A stretch of DNA of 64,000 nucleotides from JAJXZP01 sp963787185 (GTDB taxonomy: Bacteria > Spirochaetota > Spirochaetia > Treponematales > Rectinemataceae), in assembly GCA_963787185.1 (NCBI GenBank), contig CAWBCC010000012.1, forward strand, positions 557,144 to 621,143. The letters are read 5' to 3'. Under the pieces are notes generated by a model. The model ran no database searches, had not been told where the DNA came from, and was given only the letters and a program-made list of their open reading frames with translations. Shown here piece by piece: positions 50,799 to 60,750 of this stretch (positions within the stretch are counted from its first letter, which is position 1; every line of letters begins with the position of its first letter). A program made the translations under genes and the position numbers.

Positions 50799-51986
50799 AT
50801 GGCATACGATTTCGAGACATCGATCGACCGGAGCGAAGCCGGCTCCTCCAAGTGGGAACAGATGAAGGGATGGAAGCCCGAGGTATCCCGGTCGGTCGTG
50901 CCCTTCTCCGTCGCCGACATGGAGCTGAAGAATCCGCCCCAGATCGTCGAGGGGCTGAAACGCTATCTCGACACGGCGATTCTGGGCTACACGATACCGA
51001 CCGGGAAGTACCTGGACGCGGTTCGCGGATGGATGAAGAGACGGCACGACTGGGATATCGAGAGCGAGTGGATACTCGGTTCGGAAGGCGTCGTCGCCGC
51101 CTTCTTCTCCGCGATCAGGGCCTTCTCCGATCCGGGAGAGGGCGTGATCATCCAGACGCCGGCCTATTATCCGTTTTACCGGGCCATCGAAAAGAACAAT
51201 CGCAGACTGGTCCGGAATCCTCTGATCCAGGCGGGCGGGACCTATGTCATCGATTACGAGGACCTGGAGCGCAAGGCCCGCGACGGCCGCAACCGAATCC
51301 TCCTCTTCTGCAGTCCGCACAACCCGACGGGGCGCGTGTGGAAGCCCGAGGAGCTGGCCAGGGTCGGCGAAATCTGTCTGCGAAACCGCATAACGATCGT
51401 CTCCGACGAGATTCATTTCGATCTGGTCATGCCGGGGCACAGGCACACGGTCTTCGCGAAGGTTTCGGAGGAGCTCTCGAACAACATGATCGTGTGCACC
51501 GCGCCGAGCAAGACCTTCAACCTGGCCGGCATGCACGCCTCCAACATCGTCATTCCCGACCGGAAGCTGCGCGAAAGGTATCGAAGCGAGGTCGAGGCCC
51601 AGGGTTTTTTCTCGCTGAGCATCCTGGGCTACAAGGCATGCGAGATCGCGTATACGGAATGCGAGGACTGGCTCGATCGGCTGCTCGTTCACATCCATCG
51701 CAATCACCTGGAGTTGAAGAAATATATCGAAGGGAATATTCCGGCGATCAGGGTCTTCGACCTGGAGGGAACCTATCTGCAGTGGATGGACTTCCGGGGG
51801 CTCGGCCTGGACAAGGACAGGCTGGAGCGATATCTGCACGAGAAGGCTGAGCTGTTCTTCGACGAAGGCTACATCTTCGGCGAGGAAGGAGCGGGCTTCG
51901 AGCGGATGAATCTGGCCTGCCCGACCGCGACCATGATGGACGGCCTGCACCGGCTCGGCCGCATGGTCGCGGACCTCAAGAGCTGA
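50799..51986 (+). CDS. PatB/MalY-type PLP-dependent C-S lyase or aminotransferase
   Basis: A 395-residue class I/II PLP enzyme. VVPFSVADMELKNPPQI near the start is the PatB/MalY signature, IIQTPAYYPFYRAI binds PLP, LLFCSPHNPTGRVW and VSDEIHFDLVMPG follow, and APSKTFNLAGMHASN carries the PLP Lys. These enzymes cleave cystathionine-type C-S bonds and some double as regulators (MalY). Placed right after a sugar-type ABC operon, a MalY-like role is conceivable. GGAGG spaced 6 bases supports ATG 50799 over 50793. Confidence 0.88.
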   Translation: MAYDFETSIDRSEAGSSKWEQMKGWKPEVSRSVVPFSVADMELKNPPQIVEGLKRYLDTAILGYTIPTGKYLDAVRGWMKRRHDWDIESEWILGSEGVVAAFFSAIRAFSDPGEGVIIQTPAYYPFYRAIEKNNRRLVRNPLIQAGGTYVIDYEDLERKARDGRNRILLFCSPHNPTGRVWKPEELARVGEICLRNRITIVSDEIHFDLVMPGHRHTVFAKVSEELSNNMIVCTAPSKTFNLAGMHASNIVIPDRKLRERYRSEVEAQGFFSLSILGYKACEIAYTECEDWLDRLLVHIHRNHLELKKYIEGNIPAIRVFDLEGTYLQWMDFRGLGLDKDRLERYLHEKAELFFDEGYIFGEEGAGFERMNLACPTATMMDGLHRLGRMVADLKS

Positions 51987-52062
51987 AGCGCCCTGCGGCC
52001 CGCCCGGATACACCCCGGACGCCGGCTCCATCGGGCGGAAACTGGGGAAGGCGGGGGGCGGG

Positions 52063-53403
52063 TCAATCCTTGCCCGACAGCTTGTCGAGGGCGGTCTGGT
52101 ACATGTCCTCGACCGACGAGGCCATCCTGAAATCCGGCCACCCGGTCATGAGCTTCTCGCAGGCGCTCTTGAGCTCGGCCCAGCGGGATTCGAGCTTCAG
52201 GGGCAGGAGGCCGAGGTAGAGGCTTTCCGGGAGGAAGGAGTCCTTGGGATACCGCGCTTCGGCCGCCCGGGCGATCCCCAGTATCTCCTCGTAGCAACGT
52301 TGGGTGAGGGCAGTGTCGGAGAAGTAGTCGGTGGCCTTCCGGCTCATCTCGAAGAGGAGAATCTGCATGTTCCACATGGCCTGCACCGGAGTGTTGCCCG
52401 CATAGCCGCGCGGGTCGGAGGTGTAGGCCGCCGTCGCCGCCTGGACGTCCGCGAAACCGAAATCGTGCGGCCGAGTGGCCATGTCGGCGAAGCCGTAGAA
52501 CTCGCCGTCGATCCGCGAACGCAATCTCTGGAGCGAGGCCACGATGCTCGCGATCTCGTGCTGCTGCCGCTGCCGCTTGAAGTCCTTGAGGAAGCGATAG
52601 GCGGCCTCGAGCCCCGCCTGCGGCTTCTGGTAGGCGGGGTCGAGCTCGGCCGCCTTCTGGAACTGGGAGGCCGCCGCTTCGTAGCCTCCGGCGTCGAGCT
52701 CGGCGAGCCCGCGGTAGTATGCGGCCGCGGCGTCCGGCACGGAGGTTCCTCCCGAGTTCGGCGCCGGAGCGACGCCGATGCCCAGGGCGCCCAGGATGCC
52801 CGAGGCGATCTTCCGTTCCAGTTCGAGGACCTCTCCGGTCGAGCCCTCGGCGCGTACGGCTCCGAGCACGACGGCGCTCTGCGTATCCACGAGCCTCGCC
52901 TCGATGCGGAGCGACTGCCCCGAAGCCACGAAGGAGCCGTAGACGATCTTCGTCGCCGCCAGCATCTCGCCCACGTGGACGGCGTCGCTCTCCCGGATGA
53001 GGCCCGAAAGTTCGAGCTGCTGCTCGGCCAGGACCTTGGCGAGGCGTTCGCGCTCGACCACCGTGACGGCGCCCGAGGCCACGATGTCGGTGGTGAGCAT
53101 GTCGGAGAGCCCGACGCGCAGCCAGTCGAAATCCGTGGCCTTGGCGATATTGTCGAAGTAAAGGATGGAGAGAGTGGGGCCCCGGGCCCCGGACGCGCTC
53201 TGGCCCGCGGCCGCCGGCTGCGGACCAGAGCCCGGCTCGGACTGCGGAGACGCGAAGGTGCCGGCCGCGGTGAAGGCGAGCAGTAGGAGAGTTTTGCCGA
53301 ATACGGGAATGAACTTCGAGAGCTCGCCGCAGCATCGCGCCGAGCGGCCGGAGCCGGCGCGGCCGGCTTCCGCATCCATCGCGGGATCGGAGCAGATTTC
53401 CAT
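52063..53403 (-). CDS. exported CsgG/LpoB-like protein with TPR repeats
   Basis: A 446-residue protein with a hydrophobic segment near residues 33-50 (GKTLLLLAFTAAGTFA) as signal sequence, a CsgG/TolB-like domain at residues 75-205 (LSILYFDNIAKATDFDWLRVGLSDMLTTDI), and TPR-like repeats (AAAYYRGLAELDAGGYEAAA; FQKAAELDPAYQKPQ). Such proteins act at the outer membrane in assembly or secretion; LpoB-type members regulate peptidoglycan synthases. The start may be later than 53403, since the first 30 residues look poorly conserved. Confidence 0.75.
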   Translation of the reverse strand: MEICSDPAMDAEAGRAGSGRSARCCGELSKFIPVFGKTLLLLAFTAAGTFASPQSEPGSGPQPAAAGQSASGARGPTLSILYFDNIAKATDFDWLRVGLSDMLTTDIVASGAVTVVERERLAKVLAEQQLELSGLIRESDAVHVGEMLAATKIVYGSFVASGQSLRIEARLVDTQSAVVLGAVRAEGSTGEVLELERKIASGILGALGIGVAPAPNSGGTSVPDAAAAYYRGLAELDAGGYEAAASQFQKAAELDPAYQKPQAGLEAAYRFLKDFKRQRQQHEIASIVASLQRLRSRIDGEFYGFADMATRPHDFGFADVQAATAAYTSDPRGYAGNTPVQAMWNMQILLFEMSRKATDYFSDTALTQRCYEEILGIARAAEARYPKDSFLPESLYLGLLPLKLESRWAELKSACEKLMTGWPDFRMASSVEDMYQTALDKLSGKD

Positions 53404-53515
53404 GACCCCCAGTATAGTCCATGAAGCCGCATGCGTCTCGACCCGAGATGGTCGTCCGACTTTTGTAAAGGCCCCGCTATGCTATATTATTTCCTCCGCG
53501 GAAGCAGGAGTCATC

Positions 53516-56104
53516 ATGTCGGATCCGAAAGAAAACACTGCGAGAACCGTCCTCCTCGTGGAGGACGAGACGATCATCGCGCTGAGCGAAAAAAAACGTC
53601 TCGAGAAAAACGGATATCAAGTCGTCCTGGCGAATTCCGGCGAGGAGGCGGTCGGCGCCGTTTTGGCGGGAAGCGATATCGATCTCATCCTCATGGATAT
53701 CAACCTGAAGGGTGAAATCGACGGAACGGAAGCCGCCGAGAAAATTCTGAAAATGAGGGAGATCCCCGTAGTCTTCCTGTCGAGCCACGCGGAACCCGAG
53801 ATAGTTTCGAAGACGGAAAAGATCACGTCCTACGGTTACGTGCTGAAGGGTTCCAGCATAACGGTCCTCGACGCATCGATCAAAATGGCGTTCAGGCTGT
53901 TCGAAGCGTATCAGGAGATAAAGAAGAGCTCCGAAATCATCCGTGAGCGCAATCGCCTGCTGGAAACCATCGTTGAGAGCTTTCCCGGCGCAGTCTTCTG
54001 GAAAGACAGGGATCTCGTCTACCGGGGCTGCAATACCGCCGAGGCCAGGGACGCCGGCCTCGGCTCGCCCGCCGACGTGATAGGCAGGACCGATTACGAC
54101 CTCGACAGGGGGGATTACGACGCCGACTATTACCGAGACACCGACCGCATCGTGCTGAATGACGGAAAGCCGATATTCCGAATCGCGGAAGTCTACGACA
54201 GGGGCGGCGGCGGGATAGTGCAGTACGAGACGAACAAGTTTCCCCTCTTCGACGCCGAGGGGAACGTCTCGGGCGTATTCGGGGTTTCGGTCGACATCAC
54301 GGAGCTCAAGCTCGCGCAAGAGAAGCTCGTGACATCGAACGAGATGCTGCTGAAGGTCCTGGATTCCATTCCGCAGTTCATCGCCTGGAAGAACAGGGAC
54401 TCGGAGTTCCTCGGCTGCAACGGCAATTACGCCGACTTTTTCGGATTGCCCGATACGCGATCGATAATCGGAAAAACCGACTGGGATCTGCCCATGAACA
54501 AGGAAGAAACCGAAAAATATCGCAAAGATGACCTCTTGGTAATGGAAACCGATACTCCCCGATATCATATCATCGAAAAAAACGCCGACGCGAAGGGGCG
54601 GGAAGTCTGGCTCGACACCAACAAGATTCCGCTCCACGATCCCCAAGGCGGCGTGAACGGCATCCTGGTCGCTTTTTCGGACATCACGCATCGCTGGGAG
54701 GCCGAGAAGACCCTGATGGAGAGCGAAGATCTCTATCTGTCGATTCTCAACGCGTCCCCCGACGGCATCGCCATCACGGATCTCGCGGGCGGCATCACCA
54801 TGGCCTCTCCCAAGATTCTGACTATGTTCGACTATGAGCGGGACGAATTGATCGGCCGTTCGATCGCGGATTTCGTGGTCCTCGAGGAGCGCGATCGGGT
54901 CCTCGCCGCCGTCTCGCGCCTTGCCCGCGGCGCAGCGACCGAACTGGGCGAATACGATGCGATGAGCCGGGACGGAACCCGCCGCACGATCGAGATCAAT
55001 GCCGGCTCCGTCCGCAATACCGCCGGGGAGAGCTGGAGAGTCGTGTTCATCATCCGGGACATCTCCACGCGCAAGGCCGTCGAGGACTCTCTGCGCGCGA
55101 GCCACGATCTGTTGAAAGCCATCACCGACGCGGCCCAGGATGCCATCGTCATGATGGATCGGAACGGAGCCGTAGCGTATTGGAGTCCGGCCGCCGAAAG
55201 AATATTCGGATACTCCGCGGAGGAGGCAGTCGGCAGGAATCTCCACAGGCTGCTGGCGCCCGAAGGGTACCTCGACCGGATCGAAGCCGGTCTGAAAAAA
55301 TTCCATTCGACCGGCAGCGGCACCTATATCGGAAAAACGAGCGAAACCGTCGGTCTCACGAAGGTCGGCGCGGAGCTGGTCGTCGAAATGACCCTCGCGG
55401 CCCTGAATATCGGCGGCGCCTGGAATGTAGTCGCGGTGATCCGCGACATCACCGAACGAAAGCAGAAGGAAGAGACGATCATATCGCTCCTCGAGGAAAA
55501 GGATCTCATCCTCAAGGAAGTGCATCATCGGATCAAGAACAACATGGGCACGATCCGATCGCTGCTCACCCTCCAGGCGGGAGTCCTGAAAGACCGAGGA
55601 GCCGTCACCTCGCTCGAGGACGCCGCCGTGCGCGTCCAGAGCATGATGGTCCTCTACGACAAACTGTATCAGTCCTCGAGCTTCACCGCCGTCTCGGTGG
55701 GGGAATACATTCCCGCATTGGTCGAACAGGTCGTGGCCAACTTCCCGAGTGCCGGTTCGGTGAAAGTGGAGACGAACGTGGAGGATTTCGACCTGAGCTC
55801 CAAGACCCTTCAGCCGCTCGGCATCATCATCAACGAGCTCATCACGAATACGATGAAATATGCCTTCGTCGGCCGGACCGGGGGAGTGATTCGAATATCC
55901 GCGAGGCTGTCGGGAAATCGCGTATCCATCGGCATCGAAGACGACGGCGTCGGCATACCCGAGTCGGTCGATTTCGAGAAATCGACGGGCTTCGGCCTGA
56001 TGCTGGTGAAAACCCTGACGGAACAGCTGAGAGGGGAAATCCGGATGGAAAGAGGGAAGGGCGCCGGGTTCGTCCTGGAATTCGAGAAGGCGGCGTCCGC
56101 CTAA
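53516..56104 (+). CDS. receiver - multi-PAS - HisKA_2 histidine kinase
   Basis: An 862-residue cytoplasmic signalling protein. Residues 10-130 are a receiver with acidic pair E17/D18 and phospho-acceptor Asp61 (LMDINLKGE). Four PAS domains follow (begin near 150, 275, 400 and 520: VESFPGAVFWKD, LDSIPQFIAWKN, LNASPDGIAIT, TDAAQDAIVMM). The C-terminal kinase has HisKA_2 KEVHHRIKNNMGTIRSLL with His670/671 and a HATPase (NELITNTMKYAF, DDGVGIPE). Having the receiver at the N-terminus suggests it is itself phosphorylated by another kinase, a phosphorelay. GCAGGAG lies 5 bases before ATG 53516. No membrane segment. Confidence 0.88.
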   Translation: MSDPKENTARTVLLVEDETIIALSEKKRLEKNGYQVVLANSGEEAVGAVLAGSDIDLILMDINLKGEIDGTEAAEKILKMREIPVVFLSSHAEPEIVSKTEKITSYGYVLKGSSITVLDASIKMAFRLFEAYQEIKKSSEIIRERNRLLETIVESFPGAVFWKDRDLVYRGCNTAEARDAGLGSPADVIGRTDYDLDRGDYDADYYRDTDRIVLNDGKPIFRIAEVYDRGGGGIVQYETNKFPLFDAEGNVSGVFGVSVDITELKLAQEKLVTSNEMLLKVLDSIPQFIAWKNRDSEFLGCNGNYADFFGLPDTRSIIGKTDWDLPMNKEETEKYRKDDLLVMETDTPRYHIIEKNADAKGREVWLDTNKIPLHDPQGGVNGILVAFSDITHRWEAEKTLMESEDLYLSILNASPDGIAITDLAGGITMASPKILTMFDYERDELIGRSIADFVVLEERDRVLAAVSRLARGAATELGEYDAMSRDGTRRTIEINAGSVRNTAGESWRVVFIIRDISTRKAVEDSLRASHDLLKAITDAAQDAIVMMDRNGAVAYWSPAAERIFGYSAEEAVGRNLHRLLAPEGYLDRIEAGLKKFHSTGSGTYIGKTSETVGLTKVGAELVVEMTLAALNIGGAWNVVAVIRDITERKQKEETIISLLEEKDLILKEVHHRIKNNMGTIRSLLTLQAGVLKDRGAVTSLEDAAVRVQSMMVLYDKLYQSSSFTAVSVGEYIPALVEQVVANFPSAGSVKVETNVEDFDLSSKTLQPLGIIINELITNTMKYAFVGRTGGVIRISARLSGNRVSIGIEDDGVGIPESVDFEKSTGFGLMLVKTLTEQLRGEIRMERGKGAGFVLEFEKAASA

Positions 56105-56123
56105 GAGTGCAGTCCAATACGGG

Positions 56124-56795
56124 TCATTCCGTGAAGACCAGATGCCGTGCGGCGCCATTGTCTTCCGCGTAGACGCCGCGATACTCGGGGGGGAGCAGGC
56201 GGGCGAGGCGGCGCATGATTTCGTCCGCGGCCTCGACGCGGCCGCGGCGCCTTTCGCCGGGGGCCGGGGCGCGCAGCCGAAAGCTCTCGCCGACCCTGAA
56301 TCGGAAATCGGTTCTCCGGAAGGATTTGACGTTTTCCCAGAAATGTTCCCCGCCGTAATGGGCCACCGGAACGATCGTCGCTCCTTCTCGGAGAGCCAGC
56401 TGGACGATGCCGGCCCGGCCGCGCTGGAGTCTTCCATGGCCGCTTCTCGTCCCTTCCGGGGCGACGGCGAGAATCCTGCCTTTTTTCAGGGCTTCGTGAG
56501 CCTTTCTCATCGCCGACAGATCCACGGAGCTCCGGTCGAGGGGAATGGCGTCCCAGGCCCATGCGAGGGCCGCGATGAGGGGGTTGTCCCAGGTTTCGCG
56601 CTTCACCATACCGACCAGGTCCCGCGGATAGAGGAAGGTGTAGATGAGCGGCACCTCGAGGAAGTTGATGTGATTGAGCACGATGATGAGAGGCCCCTCG
56701 CGGGGAATCTTTTCCAGCTCCCGGGCGTCCACCCGGCAGAGCGCCCCCAGGACGAGCTTGACGATGGGGCTGACCAGCCGGGAAACTCGCTTCAC
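56124..56795 (-). CDS. 1-acyl-glycerol-3-phosphate acyltransferase-like (PlsC)
   Basis: A 223-residue PlsC-type protein: NHINFLE (the usual H-x4-D has Glu), LVGMVKRETW, VAPEGTRSGHG, and GATIVPVAHYGG. The Glu variant is uncommon but known in the superfamily. It would acylate lysophosphatidate or a similar lipid at the membrane. I start at GTG 56795, which overlaps the preceding kinase stop as GTGA; a longer reading to 56849 overlaps that gene by 58 bases. Confidence 0.82.
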   Translation of the reverse strand: MKRVSRLVSPIVKLVLGALCRVDARELEKIPREGPLIIVLNHINFLEVPLIYTFLYPRDLVGMVKRETWDNPLIAALAWAWDAIPLDRSSVDLSAMRKAHEALKKGRILAVAPEGTRSGHGRLQRGRAGIVQLALREGATIVPVAHYGGEHFWENVKSFRRTDFRFRVGESFRLRAPAPGERRRGRVEAADEIMRRLARLLPPEYRGVYAEDNGAARHLVFTE

Positions 56796-57754
56796 GATCG
56801 CGGTGCGGCGGGAGCGCCGCAGAACACGCGCAGCTTGGAGCCTATGCATTCCGCGATTATGCTCTCGCCGTTCGTGCAGATCGTCTCGCCGTCGGCGTGG
56901 ACCACCAGGCCTCCCGCGGGGGCCCGAATCTCGAAACGGGCGGAGCGCGCCATTCTCACCTTGGGATGCGTCGCCTGCGTGCCTTTCGTGTACATGAGCA
57001 TGAGACCGAGCATTTCCCGCCTCGTCAGACTCTCCGCCATGCAGAGATCGAGCAGCCCGTCGCGGGCGTCGGCGCAGGGGGCCATGTAGAAGGCTCCGCC
57101 CATGCGCTTGCCGTTCATCACGGATATCTGATGGCTCTTCTGCCGTATGATATCCGAGCCGAAGGCGACCGAGACTTCGGGCGCTTCGGGATAGGCTATC
57201 ATGGTTTCGACCGCGCCGAGGACGTAGGCCATGAAGCCGTGCACGTGCCGCATCCTCGCGGCCGCGAGTCCGACGGTGGTGTCGAATCCTACGCCGAGAC
57301 CATTGCCGAAAAATCTGCCGCCGGGATAGTCCCCTCCCACGACCAGGCCCACGTCGACGAAACGGGAGTCGCCGGCGGCGAGCAGGTCGGCGCTCCTGTC
57401 GAGCTCCCTCGGCATATCCGAGCCGTACTCGAAATCGTTGCCCCGCCCCACGCCGAACACCCCGAGGACGGGGATCTTCTCTCCGCGCTTCTCGGCGTCC
57501 ATGAGACCGTTGATGACCTCGTTGGTGGTGCCGTCGCCCCCGCCCGAGGCGATCTCCGTGAACCCTTCGCGGGCTGCCTCGCGGGCCAGCTCCGTCGCGT
57601 GCCCGACCGCCTTGGTGAGGTAGAGCCGATAGTCGATGCCCCGGCCGCGGAGGAGGGCCTCCACCTCGGGGAGCCGGCCGGCGGCCTTGCCCTGGCCGGC
57701 CGTGGGATTGTAGATCAGTTTGCAGCGCCGTGGTGCCATGGTTTTACCGATCAT
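56792..57754 (-). CDS. diacylglycerol/lipid kinase-family protein
   Basis: A 320-residue protein of the DAGK/NAD-kinase-like fold: KLIYNPTAGQGKAAGRLPEV, the catalytic GGGDGTTNEVINGLM near residue 70, and a C-terminal beta domain (RFEIRAPAGGLVVHADGE). It phosphorylates a lipid such as diacylglycerol or undecaprenol with ATP. Start 57754 or 57739 is possible. It forms a two-gene unit with the acyltransferase, on the same strand as and 43 bases downstream of nuoN, so it may be read through from the complex I operon. Confidence 0.87.
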   Translation of the reverse strand: MIGKTMAPRRCKLIYNPTAGQGKAAGRLPEVEALLRGRGIDYRLYLTKAVGHATELAREAAREGFTEIASGGGDGTTNEVINGLMDAEKRGEKIPVLGVFGVGRGNDFEYGSDMPRELDRSADLLAAGDSRFVDVGLVVGGDYPGGRFFGNGLGVGFDTTVGLAAARMRHVHGFMAYVLGAVETMIAYPEAPEVSVAFGSDIIRQKSHQISVMNGKRMGGAFYMAPCADARDGLLDLCMAESLTRREMLGLMLMYTKGTQATHPKVRMARSARFEIRAPAGGLVVHADGETICTNGESIIAECIGSKLRVFCGAPAAPRS

Positions 57755-57796
57755 CTCATGATTCGAGCGATTTTTCGTTCAGGCTGCGACGCAGCC

Positions 57797-59263
57797 TCAG
57801 TAGCCGGCGGTCAGAGAGCGGATCAGGGCGATCGCCGGCTGGGGGAAGATGCCGAGAGCCAGGACCACGAAGACCGTGACGAGGAACACCGCTCCCGCGA
57901 GGCCGAGGATGCGCTTCGAGCCTCCCGATCCGATTCCCGGGGAAGAGGCGCCGAGTGCGCCGCTTTCCCGATCGGCCGGACGATACATGATCGAGACGAT
58001 CCTCAGATAGTAGTAGATCGAGATCGTGCTGTTCACGGCGAGGAGGACGGCCAGGACCCAGAGGAAGGCGCCCTCTCCGGCCGCGAAGATCAGGAACTTG
58101 CCCATGAAGCCCGCCGTCAGCGGCAGACCGGCCAGCGAGAGCAGCGACACCGCCAGTCCCGCGGCGATGCCGGGACGCCGGGCGGCGAGAGCGCGATAGC
58201 TTTCGACCTCGTCCGGTTCCTTGCCCCCGCCGGAGAGCGCGGTGATCGCGGTGAAGGCGCCGAGCGTCGACGCGAAATAGGCCACGAGGTAGAAGCCTAC
58301 CGTCGGCGCCGCCTGGCTCCCCCCCGCGACGAAAGCGATGAGAATGTAACCGATATGCGCGATGGACGAGTAGGCCAGCACGCGCTTGATCCGGCCTTCG
58401 CGGAGGGCCAGGAGATTGCCGACGAACATCGAGAGGCCGGAGATCAGCGCGAAGGCCCAGGGGTAGACGCCGACCGAAGCTATGCCGAGAGGGGCGAAGA
58501 AGCGCACGAGGAATACGACCATGGCTCCCTTCGAGACCGTGGCCACGAAGGCGGTCACGGGGGCGGGAGCCGCGTCGTAGATGTCCGGCGTCCAGAAGTG
58601 GAAGGGCACGAGGGCGAGCTTGAAGCCGATGCCGACCGTCATGAAGCCGAGGGCGGCCAGGGAGAGAACGTCGAGGGGCCCGGCGGACAGAGCGTGCGCC
58701 ATGACGGTCACCTGGAGGCTCCCCGTGTCCATGTACGCCAGGGCCATGCCGAAAAGCAGGAAGGCCGAGGAGACTCCCGCGAGGATGAGGTACATGAAGC
58801 TCGCCTGCGCCCCTCCCGTCCGCTCGCGCCTGTAGGCAATGAGGGTGAAGAGCGCCGTGCTCAGAAGTTCGAGGCCGAGGAAGAGGGTGACGAAGCTCGT
58901 ACTCGACGCGAGGATAGAGGCGCCGAGCGAGGCGAGGATGAGGAGGAAATAGTATTCCCCGCTCTCGCCGGGCCTGCGTCTCAGGTAGGCGTAGGAAATC
59001 AGGGCCACGACGAGGGTCGAGGCGATGATGAGGGCCTGCGCGAACAGGGTGAAGCCGTCGACGGCGACGAGGGCGGCTATCGAGCGCGGCGCGACGCTCC
59101 ACGCGAAACCGACGGAAGCCAGAGAGGCGGCCAGGAAGACGAGGCCGGCGACGAAGGCGATTCCGTACCTGCCGCCTCCGAAGGCGACCGCGAGGAGGAC
59201 GACGATCGCGCCGCCGGCCAGGATGACCAGGGGTGCCAGGCCGAGAAGATCGATCGATGTCAT
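57797..59263 (-). CDS. nuoN: NADH-quinone oxidoreductase subunit N
   Basis: A 488-residue antiporter-like subunit with about 14 membrane segments; conserved points are the Glu in FLGLELLS, the Lys in GIGFKLALVPFHFWTPD and the Lys in VSKGAMVV, all needed for proton transfer. ATG 59263 overlaps the nuoM stop by ATGA. It is the last nuo gene. Confidence 0.93.
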   Translation of the reverse strand: MTSIDLLGLAPLVILAGGAIVVLLAVAFGGGRYGIAFVAGLVFLAASLASVGFAWSVAPRSIAALVAVDGFTLFAQALIIASTLVVALISYAYLRRRPGESGEYYFLLILASLGASILASSTSFVTLFLGLELLSTALFTLIAYRRERTGGAQASFMYLILAGVSSAFLLFGMALAYMDTGSLQVTVMAHALSAGPLDVLSLAALGFMTVGIGFKLALVPFHFWTPDIYDAAPAPVTAFVATVSKGAMVVFLVRFFAPLGIASVGVYPWAFALISGLSMFVGNLLALREGRIKRVLAYSSIAHIGYILIAFVAGGSQAAPTVGFYLVAYFASTLGAFTAITALSGGGKEPDEVESYRALAARRPGIAAGLAVSLLSLAGLPLTAGFMGKFLIFAAGEGAFLWVLAVLLAVNSTISIYYYLRIVSIMYRPADRESGALGASSPGIGSGGSKRILGLAGAVFLVTVFVVLALGIFPQPAIALIRSLTAGY

Positions 59264-60750
59264 GGTAGGGCTCCCGGGAGGAGGCCGAGGCCGGCGGCCA
59301 CCGAGCTTAGCAGTCTGAGGGCCCCCTGCGGGTACAATCCCAGCCAGAAAAGGCCGGCGACCATGCATCCCAGCGTCGCGACCTCCAGGGCGCCGAGATC
59401 GGGCACGACCAGCTTTTCGCGCGGCCCGCCGTGGAAGGCCAGCTGGAACATCCGGAGGGCATAGACCATCGCCACGACGAGACCGAGGCCCGCGACGACC
59501 GCGGCCGCCGGAATGACGCGGAAACTGCCGAAGAGAACCAGGAACTCCCCGATGAAGTTGCCCAGACCGGGCAGCCCGAGAAGGGCGAGGGTGAGCACGA
59601 GGCCGAAGGCCCCCATGCGGGGCGCCTGGGTCCAGAGGCCTCCCATGCGGTCGAGATCCCGCGTGTGGATCCTGTCCTGGAGCGAGCCCACGAGTATGAA
59701 GAGGGCGCCCGTGCCCAGCCCGTGGCTCAGCATCTGGATGACCGATCCGGAAAGCCCCTGGGCGTTCATCGCGAAGACTCCGAGGAGGACGAATCCGAGA
59801 TGGCTGACGCTCGTGTAGGCCACGAGACGCTTGAGGTCCTTCTGCGTGAAGGCCATGAAGCCGCCGTAGACGATTCCCGCTACGCCTATCCACATGGCGA
59901 TGGGGGCGAAGGTACGGGAGGCGTCGGGGAAGAGCGGAATGACGAAGCGGATGAGGCCGTAGCCCCCGGTCTTGAGGAGAAGCCCGGCGAGTATGACGCT
60001 CCCTGCCGTGGGAGCCTCGGTGTGGGCGTCGGGCAGCCACGCGTGGAGGGGGAAGGCGGGGAGCTTGACCGCGAAGGCCGCGAAGAATCCGAGCATGAGA
60101 AGCATCCCGGCCTGCGGCCCCAGGGCCGTGTCCAGGAGCACGCGATAGTCGAAGCTGTAGGTGCCCGTCGCCCTGCCGTGGACGATGTAGAGGCCGATGA
60201 TGGCCACGAACATGAGAAGTCCGCCGATCTGCGTGAACAGGAAGAACTTGATCGCGGCGCGATGCCGGCCCTCGTGGCCCCACAGATCGATGAGGAAGTA
60301 CATCGGAATGAGCATGAGCTCCCACATGAACGCGAAGAGGAAGAGGTCGATGGAGAGGAAGACGCCGTTGATCCCGGCCAGGACGAGGGTCAGGGCGAGG
60401 TGGAACATGGCGACCTTGTTCCGTATCCCCTTCCAGGAGGCCAGCACCGCGGCGATGCCGAGAAAGGCAGTCAGGGCCACGAAAAGGAGCGACAGGCCGT
60501 CGAGGCCCAGGGTGAAGGCGATGCCGAAAGCGGGTATCCAGGCGTGAGTCTCGACCAGGAGCCAGCCGCCCGAGGCGGACTGCGCGCCGCCTCGGGCGGC
60601 GTAGACGATCCAGAGCGCGGCCGCCATGACGAGATTCAGGGCGTTGCCGGCCAGGCAGACCCATCGCGCGAAGGCGGGCCGCCTGTCCCCCGCGATCAGG
60701 ATGAGCAGGCCCGAGACCAGGGGGATGACGATGAAAAGGCTGAGTGTCAT
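59260..60750 (-). CDS. nuoM: NADH-quinone oxidoreductase subunit M
   Basis: A 496-residue antiporter-like subunit: LGLDGLSLLFV, FAFMWELMLIPMYFLI with the key Glu, FFAAFAVKLPAFPLHAWLPD with the key Lys, and LLLKTGGYGLIRF. ATG 60750 overlaps the nuoL stop and its own stop overlaps nuoN, both as ATGA. Confidence 0.94.
   Translation of the reverse strand: MTLSLFIVIPLVSGLLILIAGDRRPAFARWVCLAGNALNLVMAAALWIVYAARGGAQSASGGWLLVETHAWIPAFGIAFTLGLDGLSLLFVALTAFLGIAAVLASWKGIRNKVAMFHLALTLVLAGINGVFLSIDLFLFAFMWELMLIPMYFLIDLWGHEGRHRAAIKFFLFTQIGGLLMFVAIIGLYIVHGRATGTYSFDYRVLLDTALGPQAGMLLMLGFFAAFAVKLPAFPLHAWLPDAHTEAPTAGSVILAGLLLKTGGYGLIRFVIPLFPDASRTFAPIAMWIGVAGIVYGGFMAFTQKDLKRLVAYTSVSHLGFVLLGVFAMNAQGLSGSVIQMLSHGLGTGALFILVGSLQDRIHTRDLDRMGGLWTQAPRMGAFGLVLTLALLGLPGLGNFIGEFLVLFGSFRVIPAAAVVAGLGLVVAMVYALRMFQLAFHGGPREKLVVPDLGALEVATLGCMVAGLFWLGLYPQGALRLLSSVAAGLGLLPGALP

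Noticed and set aside
56897..59464. 855-residue plus-strand frame over the lipid kinase and nuoN
   Set aside because: Low-complexity Arg/Glu/Gly/His composition typical of antisense to GC-rich membrane-protein genes.
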